Notes under the pieces: model-generated
What the model was told of the DNA's origin: nothing
The model's database searches: none
What the model saw: the letters and a program-made list of their open reading frames with translations, nothing else
Part shown: piece after piece, positions 44,682 through 53,238 of the stretch
Numbering within the stretch: the stretch's first letter is position 1
How the letters are laid out: each line of letters opens with the position of its first letter
Program-made: the position numbers and the translations under genes
Source of the DNA: Brachyspira murdochii DSM 12563
GTDB lineage: Bacteria > Spirochaetota > Brachyspiria > Brachyspirales > Brachyspiraceae
Length of the DNA stretch: 64,000 bases
NCBI RefSeq assembly: GCF_000092845.1
Contig: NC_014150.1
Span: forward strand, 2,665,510-2,729,509
Direction of reading: 5' to 3'

Positions 44682-45455
44682 ATGTTTTTAGAAGATTCTG
44701 TTGTAATAGACAATATACAAATATCAGATGATAAATATATTATTAAAGTAAAATCAAAAGAAAGTTATAAATATTCAAAAGCAGGGCAATTTTTCATGCT
44801 TAAAAGTAATACCTTTTTAAGACGTCCTATAAGTATTCACTATATTGATAATGATATATTAGAGTTTTATTATCAGGTAAAGGGTGAAGGCACAAAGTAT
44901 TTATCGCAATTAGAAAAAGATGATATTCTTAATATTCAAGGTCCTTTAGGAAATGGATTTGACATATCTTTTAGAGATAAAAATATACTCCTTGTAGCTG
45001 GAGGAATGGGAATAGCACCTTTCAAACTTTTGATAGAAAAATTGTTAAACAATAATAACTCTATAACTTTAATAATGGGCGGAGCTAATGAAACTGCTAT
45101 AAAAATAATAACAAGATTTGATACAAGCAGTGTTGACTTACACATTACAACTGATGACGGCTCTGTGGGTGATAAATGCAATACGGTAGATAAAACAAAA
45201 GAATTATTAAAGCAAAAAAGTTTTGATATTATATATACATGCGGACCTACTGTTATGATGAATGGAATAATGAATATAGCTAATGAAAATAATATACTTT
45301 GCTATGCTTCACTTGAAGAGAGAATGGCATGCGGAGTTAATGCATGTTTGGGATGCAATATAGAAATAAAAGATAATAATTCAGAAAGCGGATATACATT
45401 AAAAAAAGTTTGTCATGACGGACCAGTATTTGATTCTAAATTATTAAATATTTAA
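44682..45455 (+). CDS. pyrK: Dihydroorotate dehydrogenase electron-transfer subunit
   Basis: 257 aa, matching PyrK (about 255). It carries electrons from the PyrD FMN through FAD and a [2Fe-2S] cluster to NAD+. N-terminal FAD domain (FLRRPISIHYID, QVKGEGTKYLSQL, LLVAGGMGIAPF for NAD) and the C-terminal cluster ligands in EERMACGVNACLGCNIEI and KKVCHDGPVF (four Cys). It is the first gene of the pyrimidine operon, 15 bases before pyrD. Confidence 0.93.
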   Translation: MFLEDSVVIDNIQISDDKYIIKVKSKESYKYSKAGQFFMLKSNTFLRRPISIHYIDNDILEFYYQVKGEGTKYLSQLEKDDILNIQGPLGNGFDISFRDKNILLVAGGMGIAPFKLLIEKLLNNNNSITLIMGGANETAIKIITRFDTSSVDLHITTDDGSVGDKCNTVDKTKELLKQKSFDIIYTCGPTVMMNGIMNIANENNILCYASLEERMACGVNACLGCNIEIKDNNSESGYTLKKVCHDGPVFDSKLLNI

Positions 45456-45470
45456 ATAACGGATATTATT

Positions 45471-46382
45471 ATGAGCAGATTGAATATAAATTTTTTGGGT
45501 AAAGAATTAAAAAATAATGTTATAACATCTTCAGGCTGTTTTGGTTTTGGAGAAGAGTACAGTAATTATTTTGATATTAATGAGCTTGGTGCTGTTAACT
45601 TAAAAGGAATAACTTTAAATAAAAAAGAAGGCAATAAAGGTACACGCATAGCAGAAACTCCATCTGGAATGATAAACTGTATAGGGCTTGAAAATCCGGG
45701 TATAGAATATTTTAAAAACAATATAGTTAAAAATATCAAATATAATTCTCCTATAATATTAAATATAAATGGTGCTGATACTGATGAATATGTTAAAGTA
45801 GCTGAAATAGCAAATGAAATAGAAAGAGTTGATTTTGTAGAGCTTAATATATCATGTCCGAATGTGAAAAATGGAGGCATGGCTTTTGGTGCAAGCTGTG
45901 AGAGTGCTGAATCCATTACAAAAGCTGTAAAAAAAGTGCTTAATAAAAAGCCTTTAATAGTAAAACTCTCTCCGAATGTAACTGACATAGCAAGCATAGC
46001 AAAAAGTGTTGAATATGCAGGTGCGGACAGTGTATCTTTAGTTAATACATTTTTGGCCATGAAGATAGATACAAAAACTAAAAAACCTTTGCTTGGTAAT
46101 ATATTCGGAGGTTTATCAGGTTCATGTATACGCCCTATAGCTGTAAGAATGGTTTATCAGGTATACAAAGCTGTAAAAGTACCTATTGTTGGTATGGGAG
46201 GGATTAGCAGTTATAATGATGCTTTGGAGTTTATAATTGCTGGGGCTTCTTTGGTTTCTATAGGGGCTGGTATATTTTCAAATCCTACTCTTCCTATAGA
46301 GGTTATTAATGGAATAGATAATTACCTTAAAGAAAATAGTATAAATAATGTAAAAGACCTGATAGGGGCAGCTCACTCATAA
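45471..46382 (+). CDS. pyrD: Dihydroorotate dehydrogenase, catalytic subunit (class 1B)
   Basis: 303 aa. It oxidises dihydroorotate to orotate. Visible: TSSGCFGFGEEYSNYFD, ETPSGMINCIGLENPG, the substrate-binding LNISCPNVKNGGMAFG with the active-site Cys nearby, VKLSPNVTDI and the FMN phosphate site GMGGISSYNDALEFI. Presence with pyrK marks the NAD-dependent 1B enzyme. The next gene begins 61 bases later. Confidence 0.95.
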   Translation: MSRLNINFLGKELKNNVITSSGCFGFGEEYSNYFDINELGAVNLKGITLNKKEGNKGTRIAETPSGMINCIGLENPGIEYFKNNIVKNIKYNSPIILNINGADTDEYVKVAEIANEIERVDFVELNISCPNVKNGGMAFGASCESAESITKAVKKVLNKKPLIVKLSPNVTDIASIAKSVEYAGADSVSLVNTFLAMKIDTKTKKPLLGNIFGGLSGSCIRPIAVRMVYQVYKAVKVPIVGMGGISSYNDALEFIIAGASLVSIGAGIFSNPTLPIEVINGIDNYLKENSINNVKDLIGAAHS

Positions 46383-46443
46383 AATATAATAATATTTTGA
46401 TATATACAAATTGAAGATATATAAATTATAAAGGATAAATCTT

Positions 46444-47799
46444 ATGATAAAATTGACTGATAATCCAAAAGAGAGATTAATTATAGCATTAGACTTTAAT
46501 TCTATGGGAGAGGCAGCTAAACTTATAGATGAGCTTGGAGATGAGGCGGTATTCTATAAAGTGGGACTTGAACTTTTCTTATATACTAAAGGAGAAATAA
46601 TAGAGTATTTGGCGAGCAAAAATAAAAAGGTATTTCTTGATTTAAAATTCCATGATATACCTAATACTACAGCTATGGCTTCTCTTTTTGCTGCAAAACA
46701 AAATATATTTATGTTTAATGTTCATACAAGCGGCGGAAAAAAGATGATGGAAAGAACTGTTGAGGAGATAAAAAAATTAAACAAAGATAATCTTATAATA
46801 GGCGTTACAATACTGACAAGTCTTTCTGAAAATGATGTAAAAAATATGTTCAGCTCCAATTTACCATTAACAGATTTAGCAGTTAATTGGGCAAAATTGG
46901 GAAAAGAGGCAGGACTTGACGGGGTAGTATGTTCTCCTAAAGAGGCTAGTATAATAAAAAAAGAATGCGGAGAAAACTTCAGAACAGTATGTCCGGGTGT
47001 TAGACCTAAATGGGCTAGTACTGATGATCAGGAAAGAATAATGACTCCAAAAGAGGCTATAGAAAACGGATGCGATTATTTGGTTGTAGGAAGACCTATT
47101 ACAAGAAGTGAGGACAGAGTAAAAGCATGTAAAATGGTTGTAGAAGAAATTGCAGAAGGTATAGAACATAATAAAAAATTAAAGGCAAGATTAATAGCCA
47201 GTGCTTTACTCGAAACAAAAGCTGTTAAACTTAATGTTAAAGAACCATTTACTTTTGTATCTGGGATAAAAAGTCCTATATACTGCGACAATAGATATGT
47301 TATAGGTTTTCCAAAGCATAGACAGGTTATAGTTGATGCTTTTGTGAGTTTATTAAAAGATAAAGATTTTGATGTTATAGCTGGTACTGCTACTGCTGGA
47401 ATACCTTGGGCTTCTTTTATCGCTTATGAGCTTAATAAACCATTATGCTATATAAGAGCAGAGAAAAAAGAACATGGAAGAGGCAAGCAGATAGAGGGTG
47501 CTGAATGTGATGGAAAAAAATTGATACTAATAGAAGATTTGATATCTACAGGCGGAAGTTCTATAAAAGCATTTGAAGCTACTAAAAATGAAGGTGCTAT
47601 CGGTCTTGAGATTATATCAATATTTTCTTATGAGTTTGAAAAGGCGTACAAAAATTTTGAAGAGGCAGGTATAAAATTCTCTTCACTTTCTAACTTTACA
47701 TCTCTTATGGAAATAGCTAAAGATGAAAATTATATAACAGAAGATGAATTGAATAAAGCATTAGAATGGAATAAAAATCCCGATGAATGGGGAAAATAG
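46444..47799 (+). CDS. pyrFE: Fused orotidine-5'-phosphate decarboxylase / orotate phosphoribosyltransferase (PyrF-PyrE)
   Basis: 451 aa. Residues about 1-235 are OMP decarboxylase with the D-x-K-x-x-D active site (FLDLKFHDIPNTT). Residues about 240-451 are orotate phosphoribosyltransferase (FVSGIKSPIYCDNRYV, EHGRGKQIEGA, PRPP-binding LIEDLISTGGSS). The enzyme makes UMP from orotate in two steps in one chain. The order is the reverse of animal UMP synthase (OPRT then ODC). AAAGGAT precedes the ATG. It ends the operon. Confidence 0.94.
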   Translation: MIKLTDNPKERLIIALDFNSMGEAAKLIDELGDEAVFYKVGLELFLYTKGEIIEYLASKNKKVFLDLKFHDIPNTTAMASLFAAKQNIFMFNVHTSGGKKMMERTVEEIKKLNKDNLIIGVTILTSLSENDVKNMFSSNLPLTDLAVNWAKLGKEAGLDGVVCSPKEASIIKKECGENFRTVCPGVRPKWASTDDQERIMTPKEAIENGCDYLVVGRPITRSEDRVKACKMVVEEIAEGIEHNKKLKARLIASALLETKAVKLNVKEPFTFVSGIKSPIYCDNRYVIGFPKHRQVIVDAFVSLLKDKDFDVIAGTATAGIPWASFIAYELNKPLCYIRAEKKEHGRGKQIEGAECDGKKLILIEDLISTGGSSIKAFEATKNEGAIGLEIISIFSYEFEKAYKNFEEAGIKFSSLSNFTSLMEIAKDENYITEDELNKALEWNKNPDEWGK

Positions 47800-47813
47800 A
47801 TTTTTAATAATGA

Positions 47814-47847
47814 AATGGCTTTTAGTAGATAATATTAAAAGCCATTA
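47814..47847. terminator. Convergent terminator hairpin of the pyr and cdr operons
   Basis: Arms AATGGCTTTTA and TAAAAGCCATT, in the 69-base gap between the pyrFE stop and the end of the rhodanese-CstR gene. The T-rich flank is better on the minus strand. Confidence 0.7.
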
Positions 47848-47868
47848 TAAAATACAACAATAATAATA

Positions 47869-48474
47869 TTATTTTATAAGTTTTCTCATATATCTGAAGA
47901 AATCTTCTTTTTCTTTCGGAGAAATCATACAGGTGTTTAAAAATACTTCCATAATTTCCTGATTAACACTTCCCATAGCAGCTTTGACAGCTAGCGACTG
48001 ATTAAGTATATCTCCGCAGTATTCTCCTTTAGCAAGCATCTTTTTCATTCCATTAATTTGTCCTTCTATTCTATTTAATCTTATTATAAGTCTTTTTCTT
48101 CTTTCAACAGCTTCTTCTCTGTCAAATTTAGATACTTTATTACTATCTCCGAAATGTTTATTCCAAGCCTTCAGTCCGCCTTCCAAAACATAAATATTAT
48201 TAAATCCTTCTTCTTTCATGTATTCAGCCGCTTTAATACTTAACTTCCCTATGGAACAATAAAGCAGATATGGGGTATTTTTATCTAGTTTAGATATTTC
48301 TCTTTTAAATGCTCTAGGCTTAAGGAAATCCATAGAAACTGAATCTTCAATCATACCCTCATAGTTATGCTCCATTTCTGTTCTGACATCAAGTATAACT
48401 ACATTTGCAGTATTTTTAATGATTTCACCAGCCTCCGAAGGCGATACTATATTTAACCCATTTTCTATTACCAT
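47869..48474 (-). CDS. Rhodanese-CsoR/CstR fusion, predicted persulfide-sensing repressor
   Basis: 201 aa in two parts. Residues 1-110 are a rhodanese domain with catalytic Cys73 (LLYCSIGKLS). Residues 118-200 are a CsoR/FrmR-type all-helical repressor (RLIIRLNRIEGQINGMKKML). Its two Cys are C153 and C182, 29 apart as in CstR and CsoR. The His four positions before the second Cys of copper-sensing CsoR is Phe178, so a persulfide sensor (CstR-like) is more likely than a copper sensor. It follows the CoA-disulfide reductase gene on the same strand by 157 bases. Confidence 0.85.
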   Translation of the reverse strand: MVIENGLNIVSPSEAGEIIKNTANVVILDVRTEMEHNYEGMIEDSVSMDFLKPRAFKREISKLDKNTPYLLYCSIGKLSIKAAEYMKEEGFNNIYVLEGGLKAWNKHFGDSNKVSKFDREEAVERRKRLIIRLNRIEGQINGMKKMLAKGEYCGDILNQSLAVKAAMGSVNQEIMEVFLNTCMISPKEKEDFFRYMRKLIK

Positions 48475-48631
48475 AATTTAAATCCTTATAAAAATCCTCT
48501 TATTATTATATTTCTATTATATTTTATATTATATAAAAAAAATAGATTTTTACAAAATATTTTTTGAAATAAAAATGCAAAATGTTATTTATTATGAATA
48601 AAAATAGCTATCTTTATCACATATTTTACAA

Positions 48632-50320
48632 TTATTTAAAATAACCTGTTAAAATAGGTTTTCTTCCGGTAACTTTGTCATTATAATATTCATATTGAGA
48701 TAAACCTACAAATCCGCCGGAAACATTAATAACATTATTAAATCCTATATTTTGAAGTATTTTGCATGCAGTATAGCTGGTTAATCCAGTTTTGCAAGTA
48801 ATGTATACTGGTCTGTCTTTAGGAACTTCATTGTATCTGCTTCTTAAAGCTCCAAGAGGTATATTAACTGCTTTTTCTAAGTGTCCTACAGCAAAATCTT
48901 CTGGAGGTCTTACATCTAGGAAATAAGCATCTTTTTCCACTAATTCTCTTACTTGGCTGAAATGAACTTGTTTGAAATCTCCGTTTCTTAAATTTGAAGC
49001 TACATATCCTGCAAAGTTTACAGCATCTTTAGCAGTACCAAATGAAGGAGCATAGCATAATTCTAAATCTTTTAAATCATCTATAGTACCGCCGAATTTT
49101 ATTAAAGCGGCTATAACATCTATTCTCTTATCAACATTTCCTTTACCTATAGCCTGAGCACCTAAAACTTTTCCAGTAGGAACTTCATATATGAGTTTGA
49201 AATGAAGAAGTCTTGCAGAAGGCATTATTGATACGCCGTCAAATGGTATAATTTCAACTGTATCATAATCTATATTTAAGTTCATAGCTTTTATCAAGCC
49301 CTCAGAAAGTCCAGTAGAAGCTCCGTTATATCCAAATACTTTTATAACTGATGAGCCTATAAATCCTCTATTATCAACAGTTCTTCCATTAATATGGTCA
49401 GCAACTGCCCTTGCCTGTTTTTGAGCAGGTCCTGCTAAAGCCAATTTGAAATAATCATTAAATAAAGGACTGTAAACTTCTATGGCATCGCCTACAGCAT
49501 AAATATCTTTGTCATTGGTACGGTAATTAGCATCAACTTTAATTGCTTTTGTTTTTCCTAATTCTATTCCAGCTTTAACTGCTATATCAGTTTCTGGAGC
49601 AACTCCTATGGCAAGAATAACAGCATCAGCCTCTATTTTTTTACCAGAACCTAAAATAACTGTATTAGTATCAAAACTGTCTACTTTATCATTAACAATC
49701 AAATCAACACCATTATCAATTAATTCTCTATGAAGAATTTGAACCATATCATAGTCAAAAGGCTTCATTATCTGCGGCAATGCTTCTACTATTGTTACAT
49801 CATATCCTGCTTTTTTTAAGTTTTCAGCCATCTCTATACCGATAAAACCTCCGCCTATAACAGTAACTTTAGCATTAGGTTTTCCATTAAGAAAATTATG
49901 TATTTTGCTTATATCAACAACATTTCTTACAGTAAATACATTAACTTTATCCATTCCTTTAAAAGGAGGTACTATTGGTTTTGCTCCCATAGAAAGTATA
50001 AGTTTGTCATAGCTTTCTTTATATTCTCTTCCTTCAGCTACAACAGTAACTTCTTTTTTTTCTCTGTCTATTGCTACGACTTCACTGTTTATTCTAGCAT
50101 CTACATTGAACTGCTTTAAAAATTTCTCAGGATTCATTAAAAGCAAAGTTTCTTCATTTGGTATTAATCCTCCTATATGATAAGGAAGTGAGCAGTTTGA
50201 AAAAGATACATGAGGACCTTTTTCAAACATTATAATTTTATCCTCTTCATTTAATCTTCTAAGTCTTGCAGCAGCAGAAGCACCTCCTGCTACACCGCCT
50301 ACTATTAATATTTTTTTCAT
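48632..50320 (-). CDS. cdr: CoA-disulfide reductase with C-terminal rhodanese domain
   Basis: 562 aa. A flavoprotein disulfide reductase (VGGVAGGASAAARLRR FAD loop, active-site Cys43 in SFSNCSLPYHIGG, VTVIGGGFIGIEMAENL for NAD(P)H, IYAVGDAIEV FAD site) is followed by a rhodanese domain from about residue 455 with Cys in VYITCKTGLTS. This CoADR-RHD type reduces CoA disulfide, CoA persulfide or polysulfide. With the rhodanese-CstR fusion it forms a sulfane-sulfur detoxification operon. The palindrome over its promoter suggests repression by that partner. Confidence 0.93.
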   Translation of the reverse strand: MKKILIVGGVAGGASAAARLRRLNEEDKIIMFEKGPHVSFSNCSLPYHIGGLIPNEETLLLMNPEKFLKQFNVDARINSEVVAIDREKKEVTVVAEGREYKESYDKLILSMGAKPIVPPFKGMDKVNVFTVRNVVDISKIHNFLNGKPNAKVTVIGGGFIGIEMAENLKKAGYDVTIVEALPQIMKPFDYDMVQILHRELIDNGVDLIVNDKVDSFDTNTVILGSGKKIEADAVILAIGVAPETDIAVKAGIELGKTKAIKVDANYRTNDKDIYAVGDAIEVYSPLFNDYFKLALAGPAQKQARAVADHINGRTVDNRGFIGSSVIKVFGYNGASTGLSEGLIKAMNLNIDYDTVEIIPFDGVSIMPSARLLHFKLIYEVPTGKVLGAQAIGKGNVDKRIDVIAALIKFGGTIDDLKDLELCYAPSFGTAKDAVNFAGYVASNLRNGDFKQVHFSQVRELVEKDAYFLDVRPPEDFAVGHLEKAVNIPLGALRSRYNEVPKDRPVYITCKTGLTSYTACKILQNIGFNNVINVSGGFVGLSQYEYYNDKVTGRKPILTGYFK

Positions 50321-50341
50321 TTTAAAACTCCATTATTGTTT

Positions 50342-50378
50342 ATATACCTAGTATATGTATAATATAAAAAGAAGTCAA
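50342..50378 (-). promoter_or_regulatory. Promoter of cdr with overlapping palindromic operator
   Basis: Minus strand TTGACT (50373-50378), 17-base spacer, TATACT (50350-50355). The palindrome ATATAC-3-GTATAT (50342-50356) covers the -10 box. CsoR/CstR repressors bind AT-flanked palindromes over promoters, so this is a candidate site for the rhodanese-CstR protein. Confidence 0.6.
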
Positions 50379-50602
50379 TATTTTTATACAAAAAAACACA
50401 AAAAATAAATTAACTTCTTCTTATATCATTTAATAATATTATTAATAGAAATAAGCAGCTTTAATAAAATACTTTAAATCACAAAATAATTTTTTAATAT
50501 TTTTTACATTTTTTTATTGTAAAAATTGTATTAATTTTAATAAATAATCCATATATTCCGATACTTAATTGTGTATAAATAATAAGTCTCTGGAGGTTAT
50601 AA

Positions 50603-50800
50603 ATGGGAGTTTATTCTATTTATTCATCTGACATGTTTCCATTGACTAGACATATGACTTCTGCAGGATTAAATGTTTACAACTCTTCAGCCTACGGTTC
50701 TGCTCAATCTGCTGAAAAAGTTGCAAGTATGGTAATTCCTCAAGGAGCATCTGCGGCTATTAATAACAACATTGGAAAGAGTTTAGATGTGTATGCTTAA
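50603..50800 (+). CDS. YjfB-like small protein (putative motility protein family), copy 1
   Basis: 65 aa, with a strong GGAGG site before the ATG. The C-terminus IGKSLDVYA matches the family ending seen in B. subtilis YjfB (L-G-x-x-x-D-x-x-x). The middle is a short amphipathic helix (AQSAEKVASMVI). The family is linked to motility by context only. It forms a pair with the 62-aa peptide at 51000-51188 (GIGQNLNVYA ending). Confidence 0.65.
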   Translation: MGVYSIYSSDMFPLTRHMTSAGLNVYNSSAYGSAQSAEKVASMVIPQGASAAINNNIGKSLDVYA

Positions 50801-50808
50801 TTATTGTT

Positions 50809-50845
50809 CCTGACCAATTGTGTTATAAAAGATACAGTTGGTCAT
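50809..50845 (+). terminator. Hairpin after YjfB-like copy 1
   Basis: TGACCAA/TTGGTCA arms with a 20-base loop, 9 bases after the stop. The T-run is weak, so it may be a partial terminator allowing some read-through to the second peptide. Confidence 0.5.
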
Positions 50846-50999
50846 ACAATATACATATGTAAGTGCTTATTATCATAATATATTCCGTTGTTTTTTTATT
50901 TTCTATATTTTTTATAAAATTTCCTTGATTAAATTTTTTATTGGTTTACAATTATTATATATAAGTTTTATACACTATATTAAAAAAATGGAGGACATC

Positions 51000-51188
51000 A
51001 TGGATATTTCAGCTTATAATTCTTATTCAACAGCTATGCTTAAACAAGATATATCTCTAAGCATGATAAGAAAAACTTCTGATATGCAGGCTCAGGCAGT
51101 TGACAAAATAATGAGCAGTGTTCAGCCTCAAGCTGTTTCTGCTCCTGTAAGACCTGGTATTGGTCAGAATTTGAATGTTTATGCATAA
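51000..51188 (+). CDS. YjfB-like small protein (putative motility protein family), copy 2
   Basis: 62 aa from the ATG at 51000, with GGAGG eight bases upstream; longer upstream extension in the frame has no ribosome site. Sequence MDISAYNSYSTAMLKQDISLSMIRK then DMQAQAVDKIMSS and the ending GIGQNLNVYA follow the YjfB pattern (M-D-I/V start, S-x-x-V-x-K helix, G-x-x-L-D/N-V-x-A end). Terminator follows. Probably made in large amount, judging by the ribosome site. Confidence 0.72.
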   Translation: MDISAYNSYSTAMLKQDISLSMIRKTSDMQAQAVDKIMSSVQPQAVSAPVRPGIGQNLNVYA

Positions 51189-51204
51189 AAAAATGATTTT
51201 GTTT

Positions 51205-51238
51205 AGGGGCTGCTTTTATAAAAAGGCAGTCCCTTTTT
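51205..51238 (+). terminator. Terminator of YjfB-like copy 2
   Basis: AGGGGCTGC/GCAGTCCCT hairpin followed by a T-run, 16 bases after the stop codon. Confidence 0.88.
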
Positions 51239-51384
51239 GTATTTAAATAAATATATTATATCCAACTATAAGAAGATAAAAATTACTTTTTTCCTAAATA
51301 GTCATTTTATAAATTGTTTTTTTAATTAAAATTATTATATATCATAATTAAAATTAGTAATTACTATGAAAATGGGAGTTTTTT

Positions 51385-51774
51385 ATGATAGATACCGAAG
51401 CTGTATTAAAAAATTTAGGTCAAAATATAAGAGAATTGAGAAAAAATAAAAAGATGACTATAGATGAGCTTGAAGAAAAATCTTCGCTTTCTGGAAAGTA
51501 TTTGCAGGGTGTAGAGGTAGGAAATAGAAATATATCTATAAAAAATTTAAATAAAATATGTAAGGCATTAGAAACATCTCCAGATACATTGCTTAATATG
51601 AGAACCTATAATTTAAAAAACTCAGAAGAAAAAATATTCGCTATTTCTGAAAAGCTAAAAAAATTTGAAGAAAATAAGTTGGATTTTATAGGAAGTATGC
51701 TTGATCATTTAAATAGTATAATGGCAGAGCAGGCTAAAAATGGACAAGTAAATAATAGCAGAGAAAATAAGTAA
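51385..51774 (+). CDS. Xre-family transcriptional regulator
   Basis: 129 aa. N-terminal Cro/C1-type helix-turn-helix (LGQNIRELRKNKKMTIDELEEKSSLSGKYLQGVEVGNRNISIKNLNKICKAL in outline, about residues 10-66), then a charged helical tail. GGGAG precedes the ATG. It stands between the YjfB-like pair and lipoprotein cluster 2, and could regulate either. No direct evidence for a target. Confidence 0.85.
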   Translation: MIDTEAVLKNLGQNIRELRKNKKMTIDELEEKSSLSGKYLQGVEVGNRNISIKNLNKICKALETSPDTLLNMRTYNLKNSEEKIFAISEKLKKFEENKLDFIGSMLDHLNSIMAEQAKNGQVNNSRENK

Positions 51775-51969
51775 TAAATATTTGTTTTATTAGTTTTTTA
51801 ATAGTATTAAATTATCATCATTATAATTCATTCATTTTAATTTTAAAAAATATTAATGAAATGTATATTTTTTTATTAAATTGTTATAAAAAATGAAAAC
51901 ATTTATTATTATGGTTTCTAATAAGAATATATATATTAATAGATAATCTCTTTTTATAATATTCTCTAG

Positions 51970-51998
51970 TTGCAATTTTAACCCTTTTAATTTATTAT
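51970..51998 (+). promoter_or_regulatory. Cluster promoter copy D
   Basis: TTGCAA, 17-base spacer, TATTAT, then a leader with AATACATACGGGGCTAT before the ATG at 52026. Opens cluster 2. The preceding 51775-51969 is AT-rich with no supported gene. Confidence 0.75.
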
Positions 51999-52025
51999 AC
52001 ATAACCATAATACATACGGGGCTAT

Positions 52026-53111
52026 ATGGAAAAGTTTATTATGTTTTTATTTAATATGTGCTTAAACACTCAAATTGTTAATAAAAGCAAAGTTTCTGAT
52101 CAATTAAGAGATTATGTATATGAAGGCAATATTAAAGAAGTTGAAAATATTCTTAAAAAATATGATGTTGATATAAATAATTATTATGATAAACATTTTA
52201 TATTATTATCAGACGCTGTTATAAATAATAATATAGAAATGGTCTAACTTCTTTTGAAATATAAAGCGGATGTTAATACTGTAGTATATGATGGCGATAC
52301 TGCATTGATACTTGCTGTTGATAATAATAATATGGAAATGGTTAAACTTCTTTTAAGTTATGGTGCTGATATTAATTATCAAGGCTTTAGAGGAATAACT
52401 GCATTATTTTTTGATTTAGAATATGATAGAAAAGAAAATATTGAAATGGTAAAACTCTTAATAAAAAATAAAGCTGATGTTAATATAGCTTATAATGGAG
52501 ATAGATGAAATGAAGAAATACCTTTAATGTATGCTGCTATGAAAGGTTATAAAGAAACGGTAAAAATATTAATTGAAAATAAAGCTCTTGTAAATAAAAG
52601 AAATAGAAATAATGTTAATGCTTTGATTTATGCTTATATGTTTGGACATGATGATATAGCAGATATTTTACTTCAAAATGGTTCTGATTCTTTGGATAAA
52701 AGTTTGAATGTAGCTAATCTTAATGAAGAAACTTTGCTTAGTGATAATGCTCCTTTAATAAATGCTTCAAGAAATTCTACTAATGAAATATTTTTACAGA
52801 AGCTAATTGATAACGGTGCAGATGTAAATTATAAAAATTACAATGGAGATACTGCTTTGATATATGCTGCCCTTAAGGGTAAAATTAATTTTGTAAAATT
52901 ACTTATAAAAAATAATGCAGATATTAATGTTCAAAATAGGGGCAGCATGACAGCATTAATGTGGGCTTGTCATAGAGGTGATTTAGAAATGACAAAAATG
53001 CTTTTAGATGCTGGTGCTGATAAAAGTATAAAAAAAGGTAATAGAGATGCATTGTATCATGCCAGAGAATACGGAGAAAATGAAGAGATAATAAAACTTC
53101 TTACAAAATAG
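52026..53111 (+). pseudogene. Ankyrin-repeat protein gene with two in-frame stops (cluster 2)
   Basis: One reading frame of 362 codons interrupted by TAA at 52245-52247 (EMV-stop-LLLKYKADVN, where AAA for Lys is expected) and TGA at 52506-52508. The rest is a continuous set of about eight ankyrin repeats (MEMVKLLLSYGADINYQG, IYAALKGKINFVKLLIKNNADINVQ, MWACHRGDLEMTKMLLDAGADKS). The N-terminus is hydrophobic and might be a signal peptide, with no clear lipobox. Substitutions rather than slippage suggest decay. The matching gene in cluster 1 (19502-19895) is also broken. Confidence 0.8.
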
Positions 53112-53123
53112 TTATAGGTTTAT

Positions 53124-53160
53124 AAAAAGTGCATGCATTATATGTATGCACTTTTTTATT
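53124..53160 (+). terminator. Hairpin terminator repeat, copy T5
   Basis: AAAAAGTGCATGCAT/ATGTATGCACTTTTTT, perfect or nearly so, 13 bases after the ankyrin pseudogene. The equivalent point in cluster 1 (about 19470-19495) lacks it although both flanks align. Confidence 0.88.
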
Positions 53161-53177
53161 ATAGCAATATTCCATAA

Positions 53178-53206
53178 TTGAAATTTTGATAATTCTAATT
53201 TATAAT
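53178..53206 (+). promoter_or_regulatory. Cluster promoter copy E
   Basis: TTGAAA, 17-base spacer, TATAAT, then a leader with GCGAAAACAACAATACACAC before the ATG at 53239. It matches copy A almost base for base. Confidence 0.8.
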
Positions 53207-53238
53207 GCGAAAACAACAATACACACATGGAGTACAAT

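Noticed and set aside
45566-46060. 164-aa minus-strand frame inside pyrD
   Set aside because: A shadow of pyrD on the opposite strand with no ribosome site and no family pattern.
46876-47169. 97-aa minus-strand frame inside pyrFE
   Set aside because: Opposite-strand shadow of the decarboxylase domain.
50838-50999. N-terminal extension of the second YjfB-like gene
   Set aside because: The frame is open, but the GGAGG site at 50990-50994 and the family start (MDIS) place the start at 51000.
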